NCBI GenBank assembly: GCA_030149965.1
Contig: JASLHB010000025.1
Location: 1 to 6,797 of the forward strand
From: Wohlfahrtiimonas sp.
GTDB lineage: Bacteria; Pseudomonadota; Gammaproteobacteria; Cardiobacteriales; Wohlfahrtiimonadaceae
Direction: 5' to 3'
Length of the DNA: 6,797 nucleotides
The position numbers were made by a program, and so were the translations under genes. Under the pieces are notes generated by a model that ran no database searches, was not told where the DNA came from, and worked only from the letters and a program-made list of their open reading frames with translations. Every line of letters begins with the position of its first letter. The first letter of the stretch is position 1. Shown in pieces: positions 1-6,669 of the stretch.

Positions 1-46
1 AACTTCGGGACTCTTATGACCTGATCTAGTTAATACTAGCGGAGGC
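1..46 (+). promoter_or_regulatory. TPP riboswitch aptamer (THI element), 3' half only
   Basis: This is the 3' part of a thiamin pyrophosphate-binding aptamer. The segment at 19-45 matches the conserved THI-box pattern ACCTGATCTGG-N-TAAT-N-CCAGCG-AGG. A small stem-loop is visible: CTAG (26-29) pairs with CTAG (36-39), enclosing TTAATA. The consensus arms are CTGG/CCAG, so both arms carry matching changes and pairing is kept. The 5' half, with the P1 and P2 strands and the CTGAGA pyrimidine-sensing motif, lies upstream of the window, so the closing helix cannot be checked. TPP binding is established knowledge for this element. Its position directly ahead of thiazole genes supports the call, and the promoter must lie upstream. 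Confidence 0.9.
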
Positions 47-79
47 AAGTGTTCATTTCGCTCATCTCCGCAATGGAGA
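39..79 (+). promoter_or_regulatory. Riboswitch expression platform with ribosome-binding-site sequestering hairpin
   Basis: Two mutually exclusive helices can be drawn. In the first, TCTCC (65-69) pairs with GGAGA (75-79) across a 5-nt loop and buries the Shine-Dalgarno GGAG (75-78) that lies 4 nt before the ATG at 83. In the second, GCGGAGG (39-45) pairs with TCTCCGC (65-71), seven pairs including one G-U, which would free the Shine-Dalgarno. The second helix uses the 3' strand of the aptamer, so TPP binding should favour the sequestering hairpin and switch translation off. No U-tract follows the hairpin, so translational control is more likely than termination. The pairings are seen in the sequence; the switching direction is inferred. 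Confidence 0.75.
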
Positions 80-82
80 ATT

Positions 83-703
83 ATGTTTCAAATACATGCA
101 GTGACGAATGATCAATCATCAGAATCCATCGAATCTTTAAGTGAACGCATTATTGCTTTGTCATCGTTTGTGGATTTTATACAGATTCGTGAAAAATCTC
201 GTTCACCACAATCCATTGCGAAACTCATCGAGCTGATTTCACGTCATGTGGACACCGCCAAGCTAATCATCAATGACAGGGCGGACATTGCGCTAGCAAT
301 GGGTTTATCACGTGTTCATTTGACGGAATCAAGTTTGTCTTTAATGCAGTTACAAAATGCATTTCCCATGCTTAAGTTTGGGCGATCATTTCATGCTGTT
401 GATTCTATTCTTTCACATTTGCACGATTATGATTATGGCTACATTGGTCATATTTTCCCAACCGCTTTGAAAACATATCCTCCTTTTGGTTTAGCGCAAT
501 TGCAATCATTTGCAGCTGTACGAAAACAAGGGCGATTGATTGCCATTGGTGGCATTGATGAAACTAATATTGTTGAAGTTGTACCATTGGTTGATGGTAT
601 TGCTGTGATGTCAGGTTTTTTTGCGAAATCCATTGAAGATAGTATGGCACATGCTCGCAATCTTCGTTCATTGGCAGAGAATGCCATTACTGAAAGGAAA
701 TGA
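83..703 (+). CDS. tenI: Thiazole tautomerase TenI (thiamin phosphate synthase-like fold)
   Basis: A 206-residue TIM-barrel protein of the ThiE/TenI family. TenI converts the ThiG product into the aromatic thiazole carboxylate phosphate tautomer. Recalled B. subtilis TenI matches along its length: FIQIREKS (32-39), INDRADIAL (63-71), GRSFHA (100-105), GHIFPT (122-127), IAIGGI (153-158) and GIAVMSGFF (172-180). His123 in GHIFPT aligns with the TenI catalytic histidine. The ThiE-type HLGQED signature is replaced by HLTESS (79-84), which argues against a true thiamin phosphate synthase. The GGAG at 75-78 supports the ATG at 83. It is first in the operon behind the riboswitch, and its TGA is 1 nt from the thiS ATG. 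The main alternative is a divergent ThiE. Confidence 0.78.
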   Translation: MFQIHAVTNDQSSESIESLSERIIALSSFVDFIQIREKSRSPQSIAKLIELISRHVDTAKLIINDRADIALAMGLSRVHLTESSLSLMQLQNAFPMLKFGRSFHAVDSILSHLHDYDYGYIGHIFPTALKTYPPFGLAQLQSFAAVRKQGRLIAIGGIDETNIVEVVPLVDGIAVMSGFFAKSIEDSMAHARNLRSLAENAITERK

Positions 704-704
704 T

Positions 705-911
705 ATGGAAATTACCGTGAATGGTGAAGTGATGACATTGTCAGATGATGTAAAAACAGTCGCGGACTTAATCGCATCGTTGGACATTACACATCGCAAA
801 TATTTTATCGTGGAAAAAAATCGAGAAGTGGTGATGAAGGAAGGTTATGAGAAAGAGTCTGTGAATCACCATGATTATTTTGAAATCGTACATTTTGTGG
901 GAGGTGGTTAA
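705..911 (+). CDS. thiS: Sulfur-carrier protein ThiS
   Basis: A 68-residue ubiquitin-like protein that carries sulfur as a C-terminal thiocarboxylate for thiazole synthesis. ThiF adenylates its C-terminal glycine, and ThiG then uses the thiocarboxylate. The sequence starts MEITVNGE, has the typical TVADLIASLDI helix (18-28), and ends in VGGG, giving the obligatory Gly-Gly tail. Length is normal for the family (about 65-70 residues). The ATG at 705 is preceded by AAAGGA (693-698) at 6-nt spacing, and this Shine-Dalgarno lies inside the last codons of tenI. The frame is open further upstream, but earlier starts would overlap tenI and lack family similarity. The stop codon abuts the thiG ATG with no gap, so the two are probably translationally coupled. 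Confidence 0.94.
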   Translation: MEITVNGEVMTLSDDVKTVADLIASLDITHRKYFIVEKNREVVMKEGYEKESVNHHDYFEIVHFVGGG

Positions 912-1679
912 ATGACATTGAAAATTGGTAACTTTGAGTTCAATTCGCGCTTATTTTTGGGCACAGGTAAATATCGTTCATTTGAAGAACAAAAAGGTGC
1001 TGTGGAAGCAAGTGATTCACAAGTATTAACATTTGCAGTGCGCCGTATGAACATCTTTGATGATAAGCAACCTGATCTATTGGAGCAGTTGGATTTATCT
1101 AAATATAAATTATTGCCTAATACAGCAGGCGCAAGCACTGCAGAAGAAGCTGTACGTACTGCAAGATTGGCAAAAGCTTCAGGTTTATGCGACATGATCA
1201 AAGTCGAAATCATTGGCTGCCCAAAAACATTATTGCCTGATCCTGTGGAAACATTGAAAGCAACAGAAATGTTGTTAGAAGAAGGCATGACGGTTTTAGT
1301 TTATACCTCAGATGATGTTGTACTTGCGCGTAAATTACAAGAATTGGGTTGTCATGCGATTATGCCGGGGGCTTCGCCAATTGGTTCAGGCTTGGGTATT
1401 GTGAATCCTTATAACTTGCATTACATCATTGATGACGCAAAAGTGCCTGTGATTGTGGATGCAGGATTAGGCACGCCAAGCGATGTTGCCATTGCGATGG
1501 AAATGGGTGCGGATGGCGTATTGTTAAATAGCGCTGTTGCCTATGCTGAAGATCCAATTAAGATGAGCCGTGCAATGAGCTTAGCTTGCCAAGCAGGGCG
1601 CTTAGCATTTGAAGCAAAACGTATGCCAAAGAAATTAACAGCAACAGCAAGTAGCCCATTAACAGGATTGATTGGTTAA
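912..1679 (+). CDS. thiG: Thiazole synthase ThiG
   Basis: A 255-residue (beta/alpha)8-barrel enzyme that condenses 1-deoxy-D-xylulose 5-phosphate, dehydroglycine and ThiS thiocarboxylate into the thiazole phosphate moiety of thiamin. Lys97 in CDMIKVE (93-99) is the expected imine-forming lysine. Glu99 and Asp183 (VIVDAGLG) match the catalytic acids of B. subtilis ThiG. Other family signatures are GTGKY (17-21), [14 protein letters not shown] (67-80), [10 protein letters not shown] (108-117), [10 protein letters not shown] (151-160) and [12 protein letters not shown]. The strings FAVRRMNIF and CDMIKVE resemble the Bacillus protein more than E. coli ThiG. The Shine-Dalgarno GGAGG (900-904) is inside the glycine-tail codons of thiS, 7 nt before the ATG. 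It follows thiS without a gap. Confidence 0.97.
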   Translation: MTLKIGNFEFNSRLFLGTGKYRSFEEQKGAVEASDSQVLTFAVRRMNIFDDKQPDLLEQLDLSKYKLLPNTAGASTAEEAVRTARLAKASGLCDMIKVEIIGCPKTLLPDPVETLKATEMLLEEGMTVLVYTSDDVVLARKLQELGCHAIMPGASPIGSGLGIVNPYNLHYIIDDAKVPVIVDAGLGTPSDVAIAMEMGADGVLLNSAVAYAEDPIKMSRAMSLACQAGRLAFEAKRMPKKLTATASSPLTGLIG

Positions 1680-1680
1680 T

Positions 1681-2718
1681 ATGGTAAATATCTCGATTGA
1701 TCCAAGATATCATCGCTTGGCGCGATTTCATCGCATTCAAAATGTTGGTGTTAAAAAACTCAATGATGCAACTGTGGTGATTTTAGGTTGTGGTGCTTTG
1801 GGTAGCCAACATGCGGAAACATTGGCGCGTTCTGGCATTGGACATTTGATATTGATTGATCGAGATTTTGTAGAACTGACAAACTTACAGCGCCAAACTT
1901 TATTCACAGAAGAAGATGCGAAATTATCTCTGCCGAAAGTGATTGCCTTAAAAAATCACCTAGCAGAGATTAATTCTATGATTCAAATTACGGCACATAT
2001 TGCGGATGTTTCTGGTGATAATATTGTGAATTTAATCAAAGGCGCTGATTTATTGCTGGATGGCACAGATAATCTAGCGCTTCGTATGTTGATTAACGAT
2101 GCCTGTTATCAGTTGAATATGCCGTGGATTTTTGGTTCAGCTTTAGAAAGTTATGGCATGAGCCACAATTTTAATTTCCCACATTTGCCTGAATCGCCAT
2201 GTTTGCGTTGTATTTTAGGGGCGATCCCCTTAGAAAGTAGCGATACCTGCAGTTCTGTAGGTGTAATTCAGTCCATTTTGCAGTTGATTTCTAGCGTACA
2301 AACCACAGAAGCCATGAAGTTTTTTGTGGATCAAAATAGCTCTAGAGATACATTGTTTACGATGGATTTATGGGCTTCGCGATCACAAAATGTGAATTTA
2401 GCGAAGCTTAAAAATTCCAATTGCCTAACTTGTGGTGATCATCCCACTTATCCATCATTACAAGAGAAGAAGCGAGAAGCACAGCGCTTATGTGGTGATG
2501 GCTCTGTGATGATCCGTGAAGTTGAGCCTTTGGATTTAGCAGAAATTCAACAAAGCCTAGCAAAAGGCAATATCAAACATCAATTCAATGAGTATTTTCT
2601 CAATATTCATTTAGAAAATTATCGTGTGATCTTATTTAAAGATGGTCGTGGCATTGTGTACAACACAAGCGATATTGATGAAGCTTTGACTGTTTATCAA
2701 AGTGTTGTAGGTAGATAA
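1681..2718 (+). CDS. thiF: ThiS adenylyltransferase ThiF (E1-like, MoeB/HesA family)
   Basis: A 345-residue E1-like enzyme expected to adenylate the C terminus of ThiS before sulfur transfer. The nucleotide-binding loop is GCGALGS (36-42), followed by acidic strand LILIDRD (56-62), Arg71 in NLQRQ, and DGTDN (127-131) for Mg-ATP. Two CxxC pairs, Cys174/Cys177 and Cys248/Cys251, should bind zinc. Cys190 in the SSDTCSSVGV segment sits where the family's conserved cysteine lies. Residues 252-345 form a C-terminal extension like that of B. subtilis ThiF and absent from shorter E. coli ThiF. The ATG at 1681 lies 1 nt after the thiG stop, with only a weak GG ahead, suggesting coupling; a TTG at 1672 behind AGGA (1664-1667) is an alternative start. 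MoeB is the main alternative function, but the thiS-thiG context favours ThiF. Confidence 0.87.
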   Translation: MVNISIDPRYHRLARFHRIQNVGVKKLNDATVVILGCGALGSQHAETLARSGIGHLILIDRDFVELTNLQRQTLFTEEDAKLSLPKVIALKNHLAEINSMIQITAHIADVSGDNIVNLIKGADLLLDGTDNLALRMLINDACYQLNMPWIFGSALESYGMSHNFNFPHLPESPCLRCILGAIPLESSDTCSSVGVIQSILQLISSVQTTEAMKFFVDQNSSRDTLFTMDLWASRSQNVNLAKLKNSNCLTCGDHPTYPSLQEKKREAQRLCGDGSVMIREVEPLDLAEIQQSLAKGNIKHQFNEYFLNIHLENYRVILFKDGRGIVYNTSDIDEALTVYQSVVGR

Positions 2719-2719
2719 T

Positions 2720-4345
2720 TTAGTTATCCAATTGAGCAGCTTTGAGCTTGCGCCATAATGTTGTGCGGCTCACTCCTAAATAATTGGCAATGGCTTGTTT
2801 ATCGCCTTTAAATTGTTTTAACAACACACGTAAATGCTCTTCTTCTGATTGCGCTTTAGATTCTAAGGGATTGTTATCAGTTTCATCGCTGTAAATATAT
2901 CGCTCATCTGATAAATCTAAAATGAGCTCATTAGATGGTAATTGACGAGGATTGGCTTTGAGATAAATGGCAATACGCTCCATAATATTTCGTAATTCTC
3001 GAATGTTACCAGGCCAATCATAATTCAATAAAGAAGTATCACAAGCTTGTAGCGCTGTCATATATTCTTGGCGAATTGGCATATTTAATGAGGTTAATGC
3101 TTGCCTCAATAAACTTTCAGCCAATAAAATAATATCTCGTCCTCGTTTGCGCAATGGTGGATTAAATATTCTTAAAACACCCAAACGATAGAAGAGATCG
3201 AGCCTGAATTTACCTTCTTTCACCCATTCATCTAAATGAGCATGCGTTGCTGCTATGATCTTAACATCCACAGGAATTGGGTTGTAACCACCTACGCGCA
3301 CTATGCTTTTTTCTTCTAAAACGCGAAGTAATCGATTTTGAAGAGATAAAGGCATTTCACCAATTTCATCTAAGAACAATGTACCGTTATGTGCAATTTC
3401 AAAAACACCCGCTTTTCCGCCTCGGCGCGAGCCTGTAAATGCACCATCTTCATAGCCAAAAAGCTCGGATTCTAATAATGATTCAGGGATTGCACTACAG
3501 TTGATGGCGACAAATGGGCGCTGTTTTTTCCCTGTTTTATGTTGAAAGTGAGCCGTATATTCATGGTGAATTGCATGGGCAATGAGTTCTTTTCCTGTGC
3601 CACTTTCACCTTGGATCAATGTAGGTGCGGGAGTTTTTGCATAGAGCATAATGGCAGAGCGAACGCGTTCAATGCTTGGAGAAAAGCCTTTAATGTCATT
3701 CAAATGATATCTTGCATGAAGCGAGAAGTTATTTTCTTTAGTATGTCGATCACGCAGTGCCATGGATTGTTTGGCAATTTTGATGGCATTTGTGAAAGCT
3801 TCGCGAATGCTATCTGAAGAATATAAAAAAACAGATGGCATGTTTGCCAATCGACATAACTCTGTGATCATTCCTGCACCAACAATCACACCAATGCCAG
3901 CTTGTTTCATTTCATTGATCATGATTTTTGCATCATCTTTAGTGTAATAAGTACGTTCAATGATATCTATGTTAAATGCATCACGGAATTTCTCTAAAGC
4001 TGGAAAGGGTTTTCTGTAGTTGATGATGCCAATGTGTGAACTGATCATTTTAGCTCGGGCGAGCGCATGCATTAAATCAAATCCACTTTCTTTTACAGTA
4101 ATGACGGGAATTGAGAGACGATCTTTTAAATATGCGCCATTAGAGCCAGCCGCCACGATGGCATCGCAATGAAGTTCTTTTGTAGCTGTGCGAATGTAGC
4201 CTACAGCATCCTCAAAGCTCATTTTTACAGGAATTATCTCAGCTATTTCGGAGAATTCATTGCTAATCTCTTGGAAGGTTTCATAGAGATGTGTGATAGA
4301 AACTGTCCAAATGATCGGGAGATTAGAGTTTTTTCTTGAATTCAC
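2720..4345 (-). CDS. prpR: Propionate catabolism sigma-54 activator PrpR
   Basis: A 541-residue sigma-54-dependent enhancer-binding protein that activates prpBCD when it senses 2-methylcitrate. Residues 10-190 are the PrpR_N sensor domain, with IIWTVSITHL (11-20) and AAGSNGAYLKDRL (65-77) closely matching E. coli PrpR. The AAA+ domain carries Walker A GESGTGKE (246-253), the sigma-54-contacting GAFTGS loop (301-306), Walker B TLFLDEIGE (322-330) and FRLDLFYRL (380-388) with likely arginine fingers. A Fis-type helix-turn-helix is at about 515-536 (KQAIANYLGVSRTTLWRKL). The start is a GTG at 4345, with a weak GGAA (4358-4355) 9 nt ahead; conserved sequence begins about ten residues later. It is divergent from prpB and ends 1 nt from thiF. 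The half-site cluster lies just upstream of its start, so autorepression is possible. Confidence 0.96.
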   Translation of the reverse strand: MNSRKNSNLPIIWTVSITHLYETFQEISNEFSEIAEIIPVKMSFEDAVGYIRTATKELHCDAIVAAGSNGAYLKDRLSIPVITVKESGFDLMHALARAKMISSHIGIINYRKPFPALEKFRDAFNIDIIERTYYTKDDAKIMINEMKQAGIGVIVGAGMITELCRLANMPSVFLYSSDSIREAFTNAIKIAKQSMALRDRHTKENNFSLHARYHLNDIKGFSPSIERVRSAIMLYAKTPAPTLIQGESGTGKELIAHAIHHEYTAHFQHKTGKKQRPFVAINCSAIPESLLESELFGYEDGAFTGSRRGGKAGVFEIAHNGTLFLDEIGEMPLSLQNRLLRVLEEKSIVRVGGYNPIPVDVKIIAATHAHLDEWVKEGKFRLDLFYRLGVLRIFNPPLRKRGRDIILLAESLLRQALTSLNMPIRQEYMTALQACDTSLLNYDWPGNIRELRNIMERIAIYLKANPRQLPSNELILDLSDERYIYSDETDNNPLESKAQSEEEHLRVLLKQFKGDKQAIANYLGVSRTTLWRKLKAAQLDN

Positions 4346-4370
4346 AATATTTCATTCCAATTTTGTCTTT

Positions 4371-4420
4371 ATTGTTTCAATTGTTTCATAGATATTGAAT
4401 TAATGAAACATTAATGTTTA
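4371..4420. promoter_or_regulatory. Putative PrpR upstream activating sites
   Basis: ATTGTTTCA occurs twice in direct tandem (4371-4379 and 4380-4388). The second copy also forms an inverted repeat, TGTTTCAT (4382-4389) with ATGAAACA (4403-4410), whose arms start 21 bp apart, about two helical turns. A perfect 14-bp palindrome, AAACATTAATGTTT (4406-4419), overlaps the right arm. The cluster lies about 125-175 bp before the expected prpB transcription start, a usual distance for sigma-54 enhancers, and 26-75 bp upstream of the prpR start codon. That PrpR binds here is inferred from position, symmetry and the neighbouring gene; I have not compared it with a measured PrpR consensus. Confidence 0.65.
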
Positions 4421-4518
4421 GCATAATAATTATTTCAGTAATAAATAAAATGATTTTCTATTTATATAAAACAATTAGATAAGAATATTATTACAAAAAA
4501 ACTACAAAAAAATAAAAG

Positions 4519-4535
4519 TTGGCACGCTACTTGCT
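4519..4535 (+). promoter_or_regulatory. Sigma-54 (-24/-12) promoter of prpBCD
   Basis: TTGGCACGCTACTTGCT matches the sigma-54 consensus TGGCAC-N5-TTGC at every conserved position. The GG of the -24 element (4521-4522) and the GC of the -12 element (4533-4534) are separated by exactly 10 bp. Transcription should start near 4545, giving a leader of roughly 38 nt before prpB. Sigma-54 polymerase needs an AAA+ activator, and the divergent gene encodes exactly such a protein (PrpR). Confidence 0.94.
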
Positions 4536-4582
4536 TTAGTCATTACAGGATCATCAAACAAATAAAACAGAAAGGAGTGATT

Positions 4583-5470
4583 ATGGCTGGGCAATCAAAA
4601 GGTAAGGCATTTAGAGAAGCCTTAACAGTGGAATCTCCACTTCAATTAGTCGGTGTCATTAATGCTAATCATGCACTATTGGCAAAACGCGCAGGATTTA
4701 AAAGTATTTATTTATCAGGCGGTGGTGTTGCGGCAGGTTCGTTGGGCGTGCCAGATTTAGGGATTGCAACACTGCATGATTTTGTGACAGATATCGATCG
4801 CATTACAAATGTGTGTGATTTACCTTTGATTGCGGATGCGGATAGTGGTTTAGGCCCAACAGCATTTAACATCGCTCGTACAGTAAAAGAATATACAAAA
4901 GCAGGGGCGGCAGGTCTTCACATTGAAGATCAGGTGACAGCAAAACGTTGTGGTCATCGCCCGAACAAAGAAATCGTTTCTACCGCTGAAATGGTAGATC
5001 GTATCAAGGCAGCAGTGGATGCAAGAACAGATCCAAACTTTGTCATTATGGCAAGAACGGATGCGCTCGCTGTGGAAGGGATGGAAAAAACTTTAGAGCG
5101 TGCAGCAGCTTATATCGAAGCAGGTGCGGACATGCTTTTCCCGGAAGCCATTACAGAGCTATCAATGTACAAAAAGTTCGTTGATCGAACCAAAGTACCA
5201 GTATTGGCGAACTTAACAGAATTTGGGCAAACCCCATTATTCACGTTAGATGAGTTACGTACTGTTGAAGTTGCGATTGCACTTTATCCATTATCAGCAT
5301 TCCGTGCGATGAATAAAGCTGCACAAAATGTGTACGAAACACTTCGCAGAGAAGGTACGCAAAGAAGTGTGGTGGATACAATGCAAACTCGTGAAGAGCT
5401 CTATCAAAGCATCAATTATTACCATTATGAAGAATTTTTAGATTCGTTATTCTCATCGCAAAAAAAATAA
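4583..5470 (+). CDS. prpB: 2-methylisocitrate lyase PrpB
   Basis: A 295-residue enzyme of the isocitrate lyase/PEP mutase family that splits 2-methylisocitrate into pyruvate and succinate, the last step of the 2-methylcitrate cycle. The KRCGH motif has the catalytic cysteine at Cys123. Asp58, Asp85 and Asp87 match the Mg-binding acids of enterobacterial PrpB, and Arg158 (ARTDAL) and Glu188 (FPEAITE) are in the expected places. Length is nearly that of E. coli PrpB (296). The frame extends to a GTG at 4577, but this overlaps the Shine-Dalgarno AAAGGAG (4571-4577), so the ATG at 4583 with 5-nt spacing is chosen. It is the first gene after the sigma-54 promoter. Its last codons lie in a run of eight A residues ending at the stop. 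Confidence 0.97.
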   Translation: MAGQSKGKAFREALTVESPLQLVGVINANHALLAKRAGFKSIYLSGGGVAAGSLGVPDLGIATLHDFVTDIDRITNVCDLPLIADADSGLGPTAFNIARTVKEYTKAGAAGLHIEDQVTAKRCGHRPNKEIVSTAEMVDRIKAAVDARTDPNFVIMARTDALAVEGMEKTLERAAAYIEAGADMLFPEAITELSMYKKFVDRTKVPVLANLTEFGQTPLFTLDELRTVEVAIALYPLSAFRAMNKAAQNVYETLRREGTQRSVVDTMQTREELYQSINYYHYEEFLDSLFSSQKK

Positions 5471-5508
5471 TAAAGCGATCGGAATACATCCAAAGGAGAA
5501 TGGAAGTT

Positions 5509-6669
5509 ATGACTCAGAAATTAGAAATTATCTCACCAACGTTTCGCCCTAAAAAATCTGTAGCATTATCTGGCATGATTGCAGGTTCAACAGCACTTTG
5601 TACAGTGGGTTTGAATGGCAATGAATTGCATTATCGTGGTTACGATATTTTAGATTTAGCAGAACATTGTGAATTTGAAGAAGTTGCTCATTTATTGATT
5701 CATGGAAAATTGCCAACGCAAAATGAGTTGAATTTGTATAAGAAAAAGCTCAAAACTTTGCGCGGTTTACCAAAGAGCGTGCAAAAAGCATTGGAAACAT
5801 TGCCAGCTTCCGCTCATCCAATGGATGTTTTAAGAACAGGCGTTTCTTTAATGGGCTGTATTTTGCCTGAGAAAGAAGGTCAAGATTGTGCAGGTGCACG
5901 TGATATCGCAGATCGCTTAATGGCATCTTTGGGATCAATGTTAGTTTATTGGTATCAATACAGTCATAACGGTGTGCGCATTGAATTGGAAACGGATGAA
6001 GATTCTTTAGGCGGTCACTTCTTGCATTTGTTACATGGTCATGCACCTTCGTATGAATATGTTCGTGCAATGCATGTTTCATTAATTTTGTATGCAGAGC
6101 ATGAATTCAATGCATCAACATTCACAAGTCGCGTAATTGCAGGCACAGGCTCAGATATGTATTCATGTATTTCTGGTGCAATCGGTGCTTTGCGCGGTCC
6201 AAAACATGGTGGTGCAAACGAAGTATCTTTTGAGATTCAGCAACGTTATAACACGCCAGATGAAGCAGAAGAAGATATTGCTAAGCGTGTTGCGAACAAA
6301 GAAATCATCATCGGCTTTGGTCATCCTGTTTATACAGTGGCTGATCCACGTAACATCGTGATTAAGAAAGTTGCACATGACTTATCAGTGGATGCAGGCT
6401 CTATGAAAATGTACAACATCGCAGAGCGCTTAGAAGAATTAATGATGCGTGAAAAGAAAATGTTCCCGAATTTAGATTGGTTCTCAGCAGTTTCGTATCA
6501 CATGATGGGCGTTCCGACCGCAATGTTTACACCATTATTTGCGATCGCGCGTACATCAGGTTGGGCTGCACACGCAATTGAACAAAGAAAAGATAACAAA
6601 ATTATTCGTCCATCTGCTGAGTACACAGGTCCTGAGCCAATGGAATTTGTTTTCATCAACGAACGTTAA
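5509..6669 (+). CDS. prpC: 2-methylcitrate synthase PrpC
   Basis: A 386-residue member of the citrate synthase family that condenses propionyl-CoA with oxaloacetate to 2-methylcitrate, the first step of the cycle. The catalytic triad is visible as His233 (GPKHGG), His272 (GFGHPVY) and Asp323 ([10 protein letters not shown]). PKKSVALSG near the start and [29 protein letters not shown] match E. coli PrpC almost word for word, favouring methylcitrate synthase over ordinary citrate synthase. An ATG at 5500 is in frame but only 1 nt after the Shine-Dalgarno AAAGGAG (5492-5498); the ATG at 5509, 10 nt away, is more usable, though this is not certain. It lies 38 nt after prpB in the same operon. Confidence 0.96.
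   Translation: MTQKLEIISPTFRPKKSVALSGMIAGSTALCTVGLNGNELHYRGYDILDLAEHCEFEEVAHLLIHGKLPTQNELNLYKKKLKTLRGLPKSVQKALETLPASAHPMDVLRTGVSLMGCILPEKEGQDCAGARDIADRLMASLGSMLVYWYQYSHNGVRIELETDEDSLGGHFLHLLHGHAPSYEYVRAMHVSLILYAEHEFNASTFTSRVIAGTGSDMYSCISGAIGALRGPKHGGANEVSFEIQQRYNTPDEAEEDIAKRVANKEIIIGFGHPVYTVADPRNIVIKKVAHDLSVDAGSMKMYNIAERLEELMMREKKMFPNLDWFSAVSYHMMGVPTAMFTPLFAIARTSGWAAHAIEQRKDNKIIRPSAEYTGPEPMEFVFINER

Larger units (their letters stand above)
4346..4582. promoter_or_regulatory. Divergent prpR-prpB control region
   Basis: This 237-bp gap between the prpR and prpB starts contains no credible gene. The prpR-proximal third carries TGTTTCA-type half-sites. The middle (4421-4518) is extremely AT-rich, about 13% G+C by my count, with several A-tracts. 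The right end carries the sigma-54 promoter and the prpB leader. The AT-rich stretch is placed where DNA must loop between a bound activator and sigma-54 polymerase. An IHF site would be expected there, but I could not find a convincing match to its consensus. The prpR promoter must also lie here on the minus strand; several AT-rich -10-like strings exist and none stands out. Confidence 0.85.

Noticed and set aside
621..704. Upstream extension of the thiS reading frame
   Set aside because: It overlaps tenI out of frame, adds residues unlike ThiS, and the ATG at 705 has a good Shine-Dalgarno and gives the family's normal length.
908..1288. 126-residue minus-strand open frame inside thiG
   Set aside because: It lies antisense to a strongly conserved gene, has no recognisable domain or ribosome binding site, and is best explained as a shadow of thiG codon use.
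2714..2728. GATAA-TTTAG-TTATC inverted repeat as a bidirectional terminator
   Set aside because: The stem is 5 bp, AT-rich and without a U-tract on either side; too weak to call a terminator.
4326..4355. Ten-codon open frame (ATG at 4355, minus strand) overlapping the prpR GTG start, as a possible leader peptide
   Set aside because: Its ATG directly abuts the GGA that would serve as a ribosome binding site, leaving no workable spacing; no attenuation structure accompanies it.
4421..4518. IHF binding site between the half-sites and the sigma-54 promoter
   Set aside because: It would be expected biologically, but no stretch fits WATCAA-N4-TTR well on either strand; only general AT-richness can be claimed.
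5500..5502. ATG at 5500 as the prpC start
   Set aside because: It is only 1 nt from the AAAGGAG Shine-Dalgarno; the in-frame ATG at 5509 has a more workable spacing.
5750..6082. 110-residue minus-strand open frame inside prpC
   Set aside because: It is antisense to conserved PrpC sequence with no supporting signals or family resemblance.
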